This document shows, one piece after another, positions 52,147 to 60,915 of a stretch of 64,000 nucleotides of DNA. The position numbers and the translations under genes were made by a program. Positions within the stretch are counted from its first letter, which is position 1, and each line of letters starts with the position of its first letter. The stretch comes from Streptomyces qinzhouensis. GTDB lineage: Bacteria > Actinomycetota > Actinomycetes > Streptomycetales > Streptomycetaceae. Location: positions 248,001 to 312,000 of the forward strand of contig NZ_CP042266.1 in NCBI RefSeq assembly GCF_007856155.1, written 5' to 3'. The notes under the pieces were generated by a model. It ran no database searches and was not told the DNA's origin. It was given only the letters and a program-made list of their open reading frames with translations.

Positions 52147-53337
52147 ATGTCGCGTACCGTTTCCGGACCCGCGCCGGACCCGGGCGGCCGGAGGCTGCCC
52201 CGGACCCTGCATCCCGTCGCCTGGTGGATCTGGGCGCTGGCGCTGGCCACCGCGGTCAGCCGGACGAACAATCCACTGCTGCTCCTCCTGGTTCTGGCGG
52301 TCCTCGGCTATGTCGTCACCGTGCGCCGTACCGAGGCGCCGTGGGCCCGGGGCTTCCACTACTACCTCGGTCTGGCCCTGGTCGTGATCGCGATCAGGGT
52401 GGTGTTCCGGGCCGTGTTCGGGACCGGCATCACCCCCGACGACCATTTCCTGTTCTCGCTGCCCACGATCCCGACGCCCGACTGGTACGCGGGCATCCGG
52501 ATCGGCGGTCCGGTATCGCTGGAGGCGCTGCTGTCGGCGGCGACCGAGGGGCTGCGCCTCGCCTGCATGCTGTGCTGCATCGGGGCGGCGAACACGCTGG
52601 CCAATCCGAAGCGGGCGCTGCGGGTGCTGCCGGGTGCGCTGTACGAGCTGGGGGTCGCCGTCACGGTGTCCATCAGCGTCGCGCCCCAGTTGGTGCAGAG
52701 CGTCCGGCGGGTGCACCGGGCCCGCAGGCTGCGGGCGGGGCGGACGAAGGGACTCCGGGCGCTGCGCGGGATCGTGGTGCCGGTGCTGGAGGACGCCCTG
52801 GAGCGGTCGCTGAGGCTGGCCGCCGCGATGGACTCGCGCGGCTACGGCCGGGCCGGGTCGGCGACGCGCCGTTCGCGGCGGCTGACGGGGGCGCTGATGC
52901 TGCTGGGCATGTGCGGTCTCTGTGCGGGGGCGTACGGGCTCCTCGACGCGACGGCCCCGAAGCCGCTGGGGCTGCCCGCGCTGGCCGTCGGCGCACTCCT
53001 CTGCCTGGGGGGACTGCGGCTGGGCGGCCGCCGGGTGACGCGTACGGTCTACCGGCCCGATCCCTGGCGGCTGCCGGAGTGGGCGGTCGCCGGATGCGGG
53101 GTGCTCTCGGCGGTCCTGCTGTTCAGCGGGGCCGGCTTCGACGCGGCGGAGCTGAACGCGTCGCTGTATCCGCTGGGCTGGCCCGCGCTGCCACCGGTCC
53201 CGGCCGCGGCGATCCTGCTGGCCGGGGCCGCCGGATTCCTTTCCCCGCCGCCCTCCGCCGTACCCGTTCGCGGCGTACCGGCTGCCGAATCCGCTTCGCG
53301 CGCCGCCGCGCGCCGCACCGAGGACTCCGCCCTGTGA
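52147..53337 (+). CDS. ECF transporter T component (EcfT/CbiQ family)
   Basis: 396 residues, multi-helix membrane protein. Two coupling-helix type motifs are seen: ARRLRAGRTKG and, further on, AMDSRGYGRAG, which match the conserved Ala-Arg-Gly signatures that contact the ATPases. Helices near 25-75, 105-135, 165-190 and four more in the C-terminal half. The C-terminal part is longer than in a minimal CbiQ. It would transmit ATP hydrolysis to the substrate-binding S component. The stop overlaps the ATPase start. Confidence 0.9.
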   Translation: MSRTVSGPAPDPGGRRLPRTLHPVAWWIWALALATAVSRTNNPLLLLLVLAVLGYVVTVRRTEAPWARGFHYYLGLALVVIAIRVVFRAVFGTGITPDDHFLFSLPTIPTPDWYAGIRIGGPVSLEALLSAATEGLRLACMLCCIGAANTLANPKRALRVLPGALYELGVAVTVSISVAPQLVQSVRRVHRARRLRAGRTKGLRALRGIVVPVLEDALERSLRLAAAMDSRGYGRAGSATRRSRRLTGALMLLGMCGLCAGAYGLLDATAPKPLGLPALAVGALLCLGGLRLGGRRVTRTVYRPDPWRLPEWAVAGCGVLSAVLLFSGAGFDAAELNASLYPLGWPALPPVPAAAILLAGAAGFLSPPPSAVPVRGVPAAESASRAAARRTEDSAL

Positions 53338-54986
53338 TCACCTTCGACGAGGTCTCCGTCGTCTACGACGACCGGTCCGAACCCGTACTGCGCGATGTGG
53401 ATGTGACGGTGGAGGAGGGCGAGCTGTGCCTGGTCACCGGGCTCACGGGGGTCGGGAAGTCGACTCTGCTGGGGGCCGTGAACGGGCTGGTGCCGCATTT
53501 CACCGGCGGCACACTGCACGGCCGGGTGGTCGTCGACGGCCGGGACACCGCGCACCATCCGCCGCGGGAGCTGGCCGATGTGGTGGGGGTGGTGGGCCAG
53601 GATCCCCTGGACGGTTTCGTCACCGACACGGTGGAGGAGGAGCTGGCGTACGCCATGGAGCAGTTGGCGGTGCCGCCCGCGGTCATGCGCAAGCGGGTGG
53701 AGGAGACCCTCGATCTGCTGGGCCTGGCGGATCTGCGCCACCGGCCGCTGTACCAGCTGTCCGGCGGGCAGCAGCAGCGGGTCGCGATCGGTTCGGTGCT
53801 GACGGCCCATCCGCGGGTGCTCGTCCTCGACGAGCCGACGTCGGCGCTGGACCCGACGGCGGCCGAGGAGGTGCTGGCGGCCGTCACCCGACTCGTACAC
53901 GATCTGGGTGTGACGGTGCTGGTCGCGGAGCACCGGCTGGAGCGGGTGGTGCAGTACGCGGACCGGGTGCTGCATCTGCCGGGTGACGGACGGGTGGTGT
54001 CGGGGCCGCCCGCCGAGGTGTTCCGGGACTCCGGTGTGGCGCCGCCGGTGGTGGATCTGGGCCGGGTGGCGGGCTGGTCGCCGCTGCCGCTGTCGATCCG
54101 TGACGCGCGCCGGGCGGCGGCCCCGCTGCGGGCCGGGCTCGCGGACGTGGTGCCGCCGCCGGCCAGGCCCGTTACCCCGGCGCACGGCCCCACGGTACTG
54201 ACGGCGCGCGGTGTGACGGTGAAGCACCGGGGGGTGCCCGCCGTGCGAGAGGTCGGTCTGGAGCTGCGGGCGGGTGAGGTGACGGCGCTGATGGGCCGCA
54301 ACGGCTCGGGAAAGTCGTCGCTGCTGTGGGCGCTCCAGGGGTCGGGGCCGCGGCAGAACGGGACCGTGCACGTCGCATCGGACGGCGCGGTCGGGGCCGA
54401 TCCGAAGGGACTCCCGGCGGCGCTGGCACGGCGGCTGGTGGGGCTGGTGCCGCAGACGGCGACGGACCTGCTCTATCTGGAGAGCGTGGCACAGGAGCTG
54501 GCGCAGGCGGACCGCGAGTCGGCGCCGGAGGCGGCGGGTGCGACCGTGCCCGCGCGGGAGATCCTCGACCGGCTGGTGCCGGGCGTGGTGGGGAGTGTGC
54601 ACCCCCGGGATCTGTCCGAGGGTCAGAAGCTCGCCCTGGTACTGGCGATCCAGCTCGCCGCGGCGCCGCCGGTGGTGCTGCTGGACGAGCCGACGCGGGG
54701 GCTGGACTACCGGGCGAAGGAGCAGTTGACCGGGATCGTGGACGGGCTGGCGCGGGAGGGCCGTGCGGTGGTGGTCGCCACGCACGACGTCGAGTTCGTG
54801 GCCCGGGCGGCGGACCGGGTGGTGGTGATGGCGGAGGGGGACATCGTCGCGGACGGGCCGACGCCGGAGGTGATCACGGCGTCTCCGGTGTTCGCCCCGC
54901 AGGTCGCGAAGGTGGTGGCGCCACTGCCGTATCTGACGGTGGCACAGGTGGCGGCGGTGCTGGCGGGTCCGGGGAGGAAGGCGTGA
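53334..54986 (+). CDS. ECF transporter ATPase, A and A' domains fused
   Basis: 550 residues, GTG overlapping the T-component stop (GTGA). First ATPase: Walker A TGLTGVGKSTLL (K42), Q-loop VGQDP, signature LSGGQQQRVAIG, Walker B VLVLDEPTSALD, switch His in VAEHRLE. Second: Walker A GRNGSGKSSLL (K327), signature LSEGQKLALVLA, Walker B VVLLDEPTRGLD, His in ATHDVEF. The fusion guarantees an A-A' heterodimer. It powers the ECF complex at the inner face of the membrane. Confidence 0.94.
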   Translation: MITFDEVSVVYDDRSEPVLRDVDVTVEEGELCLVTGLTGVGKSTLLGAVNGLVPHFTGGTLHGRVVVDGRDTAHHPPRELADVVGVVGQDPLDGFVTDTVEEELAYAMEQLAVPPAVMRKRVEETLDLLGLADLRHRPLYQLSGGQQQRVAIGSVLTAHPRVLVLDEPTSALDPTAAEEVLAAVTRLVHDLGVTVLVAEHRLERVVQYADRVLHLPGDGRVVSGPPAEVFRDSGVAPPVVDLGRVAGWSPLPLSIRDARRAAAPLRAGLADVVPPPARPVTPAHGPTVLTARGVTVKHRGVPAVREVGLELRAGEVTALMGRNGSGKSSLLWALQGSGPRQNGTVHVASDGAVGADPKGLPAALARRLVGLVPQTATDLLYLESVAQELAQADRESAPEAAGATVPAREILDRLVPGVVGSVHPRDLSEGQKLALVLAIQLAAAPPVVLLDEPTRGLDYRAKEQLTGIVDGLAREGRAVVVATHDVEFVARAADRVVVMAEGDIVADGPTPEVITASPVFAPQVAKVVAPLPYLTVAQVAAVLAGPGRKA

Positions 54987-55816
54987 CCGGCGGGGATCGC
55001 GAGGGCGGCGGGCCGGTGGCGATCAGGATCGGTCCGCGGGCCGGGGTCGTCATCGTCCTGGCGGCGGCGCTCGGCCTCGTCGCCTTCTTCTGGCCGTTCG
55101 TCGTCGCCCCGGGCACCTTCGCCTCGCACTACGCTCCCCCGCTGATCTTCGGGGTGCTGCTGGTCCTGGTGCTGTGTGTGGTGATCTCCGAGATCGCCGA
55201 GGGCGGGATCGACTCCAAGGCGCTGGCGATGCTCGGTGTCCTGTCGGCCGTGAACGCGGCGCTGCGCCCGTTGGGTGCGGGCACGGCGGGGGTGGAGACG
55301 GTGTTCTTCGTCCTGGTCCTGGCGGGCCGGGTGTACGGGCCGGGCTTCGGCTTCACCCTGGGCTGTACGTCGCTGTTCGCGTCGGCGCTGATCACGGGCG
55401 GGGTCGGCCCGTGGATGCCGTACCAGATGTTCGGCTGTGCCTTCGTCGGCATGCTGGCCGGGTTTCTGCCGAGGGCCTCGGGCCGCCGGGAGGTGCTGAT
55501 GCTCGCCGTCTACGGCTCGTTCTCCGGTTATCTCTTCGGCTTTCTGCTCAATCTGTCCTTCTGGCCGTTCTCCGTCGACCCGGGCAGTTCGATCGCCTAT
55601 CTGCCGGGGCTGCCGTTCACCGAGCAGTGGCAGCGCTATCTCGCGTTCGACGTGGCGACATCGCTGGGCTGGGACACCGGCCGGGCGGTCACCAACTTCG
55701 TCTGCATCCTGCTGGCGGGCCCGGCGGTCCTGACGGTCTTCCGCCGTGCGGCCCGGCGGGCCCGTTTCCGGGCACCGATACGGTTCGCACCGCCGCGGGG
55801 GCGCGGCCCGGGGTAA
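54983..55816 (+). CDS. ECF transporter S component, probable cobalamin binder (CbrT-like role)
   Basis: 277 residues, GTG overlapping the ATPase stop (GTGA). Six or seven helices; the internal block GRVYGPGFGFTLGCTSLFASALITGGVGPWMPYQMFG (seen as GRVYGPGFGF and GVGPWMPYQM) is the typical S-component loop before helix 4. Substrate specificity is taken from the cobalamin riboswitch at the head of the operon, not from sequence. Last gene of the plus-strand B12 operon. The C-terminus is basic and probably cytosolic. Confidence 0.85.
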   Translation: MTGGDREGGGPVAIRIGPRAGVVIVLAAALGLVAFFWPFVVAPGTFASHYAPPLIFGVLLVLVLCVVISEIAEGGIDSKALAMLGVLSAVNAALRPLGAGTAGVETVFFVLVLAGRVYGPGFGFTLGCTSLFASALITGGVGPWMPYQMFGCAFVGMLAGFLPRASGRREVLMLAVYGSFSGYLFGFLLNLSFWPFSVDPGSSIAYLPGLPFTEQWQRYLAFDVATSLGWDTGRAVTNFVCILLAGPAVLTVFRRAARRARFRAPIRFAPPRGRGPG

Positions 55817-55970
55817 GCGGACACGGGTGCCGCCTGCTCATCGCCCGCGCTCGCCCGCACTCGCCCACGCGAACCAAAAAGCCGCACGGAGACGCCGAGA
55901 AGCCGCGTCCTGCGCCGTCCCGGGGGTGAACGCGGCCACAATGGCCGCCCCGGCATCGAGGAGAACCATC

Positions 55971-56378
55971 ATGGCGAAGTATCTGCTGATCAAGCACTAC
56001 CGCGGCGCTCCGGCAGCGGTGAACGACGTGCCCATGGAGCAGTGGACCCCGGCGGAGATCACCGCGCATGTGCAGTACATGAACGACTTCGCGGCGCGGC
56101 TGACGGGGACCGGCGAGTTCGTCGACGGTCAGGCGCTCGCCCCGGAAGGGATGTGGGTCCGGTACGACGGGGAGGGGCGGCCGCCGGTCACCGACGGGCC
56201 GTTCGCGGAGTCGAAGGATCTGATCGCCGGCTGGATGGTGATCGACGTCGACGGTGACGAACGCGCCGTCGAGCTGGCCGGGGAGCTGTCGGCCGCTCCC
56301 GGGGCGGGCGGGAGGCCGATCCACGAGTGGCTGGAGGTCCGTCCCTTCCTGACCACGCCGCCCACCGGCACCGAGTGA
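55971..56378 (+). CDS. YCII-related (DGPF) domain protein
   Basis: 135 residues starting MAKYLLIKHYRG with GAGGAGA before the ATG. The YCII/PhnB-like fold is marked by the VTDGPFAESKDLIAGWMVIDV segment (DGPF). In actinobacteria such proteins are often near ECF sigma factors of the SigJ/ECF41 type, but none is adjacent here. Function unknown; soluble, monocistronic. Confidence 0.85.
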   Translation: MAKYLLIKHYRGAPAAVNDVPMEQWTPAEITAHVQYMNDFAARLTGTGEFVDGQALAPEGMWVRYDGEGRPPVTDGPFAESKDLIAGWMVIDVDGDERAVELAGELSAAPGAGGRPIHEWLEVRPFLTTPPTGTE

Positions 56379-56467
56379 CCTTCCCGGTGGACGAAGCCGG
56401 CTCCGAGAGCACCCGCCGGGTGTGACCGGCGTCCTCGGCCGCCGCGGGCACGGGGCTCCGCGCCGGA

Positions 56468-57304
56468 TCACGGCCGTCCGCCGCTCTCGGCCCCCGTGGC
56501 ACCGAAGCGCGTCAGGGCCAGCGCTCCCGTCACGGCGGCCGCGAATCCCGTGACGGCGAGCCATTCGAGACCCGTGCGCGGCCGGTCGCCCAGCCAGACG
56601 ATGCCGACGACCGCGGGTCCGGCCGATTCGGCGAGGATCATGCCCGCCGTCGCCACGATCACCGAGCCGCGCTGGAACGCGGAGGTGAGCAGGAGGAACC
56701 CGGCGGCTCCCCCGAGCGCCAGTGCGTAGAGGGCGGGGTTGCCGAGGAGCCGGGGAAGGGCGAGGGAGTCGATCAGCCGGACCGCGACGGCCACCACGCC
56801 GAAACCCGCGCCCGCGCCGACGCCCAGCAGCAAGGCGCGCGGTCCGGGCGGAAGCCGGCCGGCGAGCCCGCCGACGACGAGCACGAGCAGGGCGGCGCCG
56901 AGCAGACACCAGCGCAGAACGGCCGGGCCGGCCCGGTTTCCCTCCGCCCCCGAGGCGAGGGCGATCATCGCCAGACCCGCGCAGACCGCGGCCACCGCGC
57001 TCCACTCCGCCGGGGTCAGCCGGGTCTTGAGCAGCCAGGCGGCGACGACGGCGGTGACCGCGAGGCCGGCCGCGAGCGAGGCGCCCACCGCGTACAGGGG
57101 AATCGACCGCAGGGCGATGATCTGGAGAACGAATCCGACGCAGTCGAGGCCGAGGCCCGCGACATAGGGCCCATGGCGCAGGGCGCGCAGCGGAAGGACC
57201 GGGTCCACGCCCGGGCCGGTGTCGGTCTTCACCGAGCGGGCCCCGATGGCCTGGAGGACGGAGGCCGTACCGTAGCAGCAGGTCGCAGCGAGTGCGCACA
57301 CCAT
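56468..57304 (-). CDS. DMT-superfamily membrane transporter
   Basis: 278 residues with about nine or ten membrane helices (CALAATCCYGTASVLQAIGARS, AVGASLAAGLAVTAVVAAWLLKTRL and others) in the arrangement of DMT/EamA-like permeases. The start is uncertain: ATG 57304 gives the compact family length, while a GTG at 57316 or 57382 would add basic residues. Substrate unknown. No operon partner. Confidence 0.75.
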   Translation of the reverse strand: MVCALAATCCYGTASVLQAIGARSVKTDTGPGVDPVLPLRALRHGPYVAGLGLDCVGFVLQIIALRSIPLYAVGASLAAGLAVTAVVAAWLLKTRLTPAEWSAVAAVCAGLAMIALASGAEGNRAGPAVLRWCLLGAALLVLVVGGLAGRLPPGPRALLLGVGAGAGFGVVAVAVRLIDSLALPRLLGNPALYALALGGAAGFLLLTSAFQRGSVIVATAGMILAESAGPAVVGIVWLGDRPRTGLEWLAVTGFAAAVTGALALTRFGATGAESGGRP

Positions 57305-57587
57305 CCCCAGGGACACGAGACGGACTGTAGGCCAGGGCGCGGCGAAGAACCGGGGGCAGGGCCGACGGCGGGGCGGGGCCACCCGTACGGGCGCCCGCGC
57401 ATCCGTCCGCCGGGCCCGCCGGCACTCGTCAGGCCGTACGCCCCGGGCCCGCCCGGGCCCCGGAGCGCTTCACAGCTCGGAGTACGGGTGGACCAGGTCG
57501 TTGACGATTGCGACGTGGTCGCCACCCTGTTCTCCCGCGGCCGGCCGGGCCGGCCGCGGGAGAGCGCCGTCTACCGGGCGGGGGCGG

Positions 57588-58385
57588 TCATGCGCTGAGG
57601 CCCTGGCCGAACCCGCCGTCCACGGGCAGTTCCACGCCGGTGGTGAAGGTGGCCTCGGCCGCCAGGTACAGCGCGGCGGCGGCGACCTCTTCCACGGTGC
57701 CTCCTCGGCCCATCGGCGTGGAGGCGTTGCCCTGTTCGATGAACTCGGCGCGTTGCTCGTCGGTCAGCTCGGCGACGCCCATGGTGGGGGTGAGGATGAA
57801 GCCCGGGGCGATCGCATTGACGCGGATCTTGCGGGGGAGCAGTTCGGCGGCGAGCACCTTCGTGAAGGCGGCGACGGCCTCCTTCGCCCCGGAGTAGGCG
57901 CTGAGACCGGGAAAGATACGGTCGTTGGAGACGGTGGTGAACACGATCGAACCACCTTCGGAAATCAGCGGTATCAGTCGCTGGACGGTGAAGAAGGCGC
58001 CCTTGGCGTTGACGTCGAAGATACGGTCCCACGATTCTTCGGTGACCTCTTCGAGCGTCTGGAACTCGGCGATGCCCTGGTTGATGAACAGGTAGTCGAT
58101 GCGGCCGAGGCGGTCGGCGACCTGATCGCTCAGATCGGCGATGGCGTTGGCGTCAGTGGCATCGGAGCGCACCGGGTGGGCCAGCGGGGTGTCGAGTGCC
58201 GCCTGTGCCTCGGCGAGTCGCCGGTCGCTGCGTCCGGTGTACACCACTTCGGCACCACGGTCGGTCAGGGCTTGGACAATGGCCCGGCCCATGCCGATGG
58301 TGCCGCCGGTGACAACAGCCCTTCTGCCTGCCAGGGGCTTCGGATCGATGGTCGAACTTGCCTGGGTGCTGTGGTTCGTTGGCAT
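57588..58385 (-). CDS. SDR-family oxidoreductase under MerR-type control
   Basis: 265 residues starting MPTNHSTQASS. Rossmann TGGTIGMGRA, NQG in place of NAG, catalytic TTVSNDR and Y-x-x-x-K in YSGAK, C-terminal ELPVDGGFGQG. The promoter has a 19-bp spacer and sits between this gene and a divergent MerR gene, so expression is presumably switched on by the MerR effector, as in oxidant or electrophile responses. Physiological substrate unknown. Confidence 0.87.
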   Translation of the reverse strand: MPTNHSTQASSTIDPKPLAGRRAVVTGGTIGMGRAIVQALTDRGAEVVYTGRSDRRLAEAQAALDTPLAHPVRSDATDANAIADLSDQVADRLGRIDYLFINQGIAEFQTLEEVTEESWDRIFDVNAKGAFFTVQRLIPLISEGGSIVFTTVSNDRIFPGLSAYSGAKEAVAAFTKVLAAELLPRKIRVNAIAPGFILTPTMGVAELTDEQRAEFIEQGNASTPMGRGGTVEEVAAAALYLAAEATFTTGVELPVDGGFGQGLSA

Positions 58386-58393
58386 GGCAGCTA

Positions 58394-58424
58394 AGCTAAA
58401 CCTTGACGTCAATGTCAGAGTCAA
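58394..58424 (-). promoter_or_regulatory. MerR-type promoter with 19-bp spacer
   Basis: On the minus strand TTGACT (-35, 58419-58424) and TTAGCT (-10, 58394-58399) are exactly 19 bp apart, and the spacer and flanks contain the inverted repeat TTGAC ... GTCAA. Over-long spacers with an internal dyad are the mark of MerR-activated promoters. The divergent MerR gene starts 20 bp away. Confidence 0.7.
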
Positions 58425-58444
58425 ACCTCTGTGCCGGGAGTCAC

Positions 58445-58825
58445 ATGTTCATCGGCGAGTTGTCGAAGCGGGCCGGCGTCAGCACCAGGAGCCTGCGGTA
58501 CTACGAGCAGCAAGGGTTGCTGCGACCACAGCGGCGGGCCAGCGGCTACCGCGAGTTCGGCGAGTCCGATGTGGCCGCCGTGCGCCGGGTCCGCATCCTG
58601 CTCGCGGCCGGGCTGAAGACCGACCTGATCCGGGAGGTGCTGCCCTGCATGACCGAGGAGGGAGCCGTCCTGGCGCCGACCTGCGAGGAAATGGCCCAGG
58701 ACCTCAAGAGCGAACGCGAGCGCCTGAGCCGCTCCATCGAACAGCTCCAGGAGGCCCGCGCCGTACTCAGCTCGATCATCCACGCAGGGGAAGCGATCAC
58801 CGCCGGCGCAGGGGCCACGGAATGA
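58445..58825 (+). CDS. MerR-family transcriptional regulator
   Basis: 126 residues, ATG with GGGAG five nt upstream. Winged HTH at 2-70 (IGELSKRAGVSTRSLRYYEQQGLL, the canonical MerR start), then a long coiled-coil helix (SERERLSRSIEQLQEARAVL). Cysteines C68 and C80 flank the hinge and might sense thiol-reactive compounds or metal. Divergent from the SDR gene whose promoter it should remodel. Confidence 0.93.
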   Translation: MFIGELSKRAGVSTRSLRYYEQQGLLRPQRRASGYREFGESDVAAVRRVRILLAAGLKTDLIREVLPCMTEEGAVLAPTCEEMAQDLKSERERLSRSIEQLQEARAVLSSIIHAGEAITAGAGATE

Positions 58826-58977
58826 TGTGAAGCCCTGAGGAGAGGGCGTGCGCGGACGGGCGAGGCAGGCCCCCTGCCCGAGGCCGCGCGCTTGCTTCGG
58901 GCGGTCGGGGATGCCCCGTACGAGGCGGACGAGGCCGGAGACGTGCGGTTCTGCCGGACGTCTCGTCGACCATCAGG

Positions 58978-60729
58978 TCAATGTGCTCGGCGCGGCCGCT
59001 TCGCCGGTCCCGGCGTCTGCAGGAAGCCCTCGGCGCGGGCGCTCGCGATGCCGATGCGGAGCAGGTCGGTGCTCTGGTCGTACAGCAGGAAGCGGGGCTC
59101 CCAGACGGGCCGGTACTTGGCGTTGGCCCGGTACAGCGATTCGATCTGCCACCAGCGGGAGAAGAAGCTCAGCAGCGACCGCCACAGCCGCAGCACCGGG
59201 CCCGCGCCGAGCCGCGAACCGCGTTCGAAGACCGAGCGGAACATCGCGAAGTTCAGCGATACCCGCGTGATGCCGAGTTCGCCCGCGTGCCGGACCAGTT
59301 CCAGCACCATGAACTCGAAGAGTCCGTTCTCCGCGTCCCGGTCGCGGCGCATCAGGTCCAGGGAGAGCCCCCGCGTTCCCCAGGGTACGAAGCTCAGCAG
59401 GGCCCGCGGCCGTCCGCCGGCATCGCGGCAGACCAGCATCATGCACTGTCCGTCCCGGGGATCGCCGAGCCGTCCCAGCGCCATGGAGAAGCCGCGTTCC
59501 GTGACCCCGCCGCGCCAGTCGTCGGCGAGTTCGGCCAGCCGGGCGAGCTCGTTCGCGGACAGTTCGCCGTGCCGGCTGAAGCCGATGGTGTACCCGGCGC
59601 GTTCGATCCGGTGGTGAGCCTGGCGGACACTCCGCATCGCACGGCCGTCGAGGCTGAAGCCGGAGATGTCGATGATCGCCTCGTCGCCCAGCTCCAGCGC
59701 GTTGAGGCCGTGCCGGACATAGACGGTCCCGCCCTCCTCGCTCGCCCCGATCACGGATGGTGTCCAGCCGTGCTCATGGGCCTGGGTCAGCCAGCGGTCG
59801 ATCGCCGCGGGCCATTCCTCCGGGTCGCCGATCGGATCTCCGGAGGCGAGGGAGACACCGCCGACCACCCGGTAGACAACCGCCGCTCCGGCCGACGGCG
59901 ACCAGATGGCGGCCTTGTCCCGGCGCAGGGCGAAGTAGCCGAGAGAGTCCCGGTCCCCGTAGCGGGCCAGCAGGGCGCGCAGCCGTTCCTCGTCGTCCCC
60001 GGTGATCGGGTCGACGGCGCGCCGGGCTCTGAACGCGGCGTAGAGGACCAGCAGGATCAGTGCCGTACTCATCAGGTTGATGAGCACATTGGCCCAGCCG
60101 GGGGTGGTGATGCCCCGGAAGTGAAGGTCGTCATGGGCGAGGGAGAACATCCGGAAGACGCCGTAGCGCCAGCGTTCCGAGAAGTCGGAGCGCCCGGGGT
60201 GGGAGTCGGCGTTGGTCACCGTGACCATGGCGGCGGCGAGCAGCGAGCCCACCAGCAGCCCGCCCACGCCGACCGCCGCCGCGAGACCGGGGTTGGCGCG
60301 ATCCCCCTTCGCCCGGAACTCGCGCCGCCCCGCCACCAGGGCGGCGACGAAGAGCGCGGTCACCAGGGCCGCCAGCCAGTTCTCGGCGTGCTGCCGGTAC
60401 ACCGGTCGCGCCAGGGCCAGGGCGCTGAGCAGCAGAGTCGAACCGCTGAGCACGAGATTGAGAATCCACGCGGCCCGTTTGCGGCGCCGCATGGTGACCG
60501 CGAGGAACAGGGAGAAGAAGCCCGAGAAGAAGCCGGGGGTCAGCAGATAGGGGGTGAAGAACTCGTCGTCGTTGTGCCGTCTGATGTCGCTCCCGAAGGA
60601 GATCCACACGGCGCCGAGGAAGTCGAGGAACGCGATCGTGCGCAGATACCAGACGGCGAAGGCGTACGAACGCCGCGGCAGCCTGCCGTGCTCTGCGGCC
60701 CCCTGCGGGCTCGGCGGGATGCGCCCCAT
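58978..60729 (-). CDS. MprF-like phosphatidylglycerol aminoacyltransferase (DUF2156)
   Basis: 583 residues. About six membrane helices in the first 240 residues, then a cytosolic double-GNAT DUF2156 domain from about 255 (GYFALRRDKAAIWSP, GDPIGDPEEWPAAI, and near the end FLLYDQSTDLLRIGIASARAEGFL). Such enzymes transfer an aminoacyl group from aminoacyl-tRNA to phosphatidylglycerol and make the membrane less anionic. No LysS domain is fused, unlike LysX. Start at the first ATG. Divergent from the rhomboid-like gene. Confidence 0.87.
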   Translation of the reverse strand: MGRIPPSPQGAAEHGRLPRRSYAFAVWYLRTIAFLDFLGAVWISFGSDIRRHNDDEFFTPYLLTPGFFSGFFSLFLAVTMRRRKRAAWILNLVLSGSTLLLSALALARPVYRQHAENWLAALVTALFVAALVAGRREFRAKGDRANPGLAAAVGVGGLLVGSLLAAAMVTVTNADSHPGRSDFSERWRYGVFRMFSLAHDDLHFRGITTPGWANVLINLMSTALILLVLYAAFRARRAVDPITGDDEERLRALLARYGDRDSLGYFALRRDKAAIWSPSAGAAVVYRVVGGVSLASGDPIGDPEEWPAAIDRWLTQAHEHGWTPSVIGASEEGGTVYVRHGLNALELGDEAIIDISGFSLDGRAMRSVRQAHHRIERAGYTIGFSRHGELSANELARLAELADDWRGGVTERGFSMALGRLGDPRDGQCMMLVCRDAGGRPRALLSFVPWGTRGLSLDLMRRDRDAENGLFEFMVLELVRHAGELGITRVSLNFAMFRSVFERGSRLGAGPVLRLWRSLLSFFSRWWQIESLYRANAKYRPVWEPRFLLYDQSTDLLRIGIASARAEGFLQTPGPAKRPRRAH

Positions 60730-60915
60730 GAGGCGAGCCTAGAAGGGCCGGGGGTGTTCGTCTCGGCAGGGAGGAACGGGGGGCGTGCCGTCGCGGACGG
60801 AGACGGCGGCGGCGCTTCACCCGAATGCCGGATCGGGCGGTCTTCCGTCGGGCGTTCCCCGAGCGGGCGGTGCTGTCGTCGACCTCGGTGAACTGCCCGT
60901 TCAGGGAGCGCGTCG

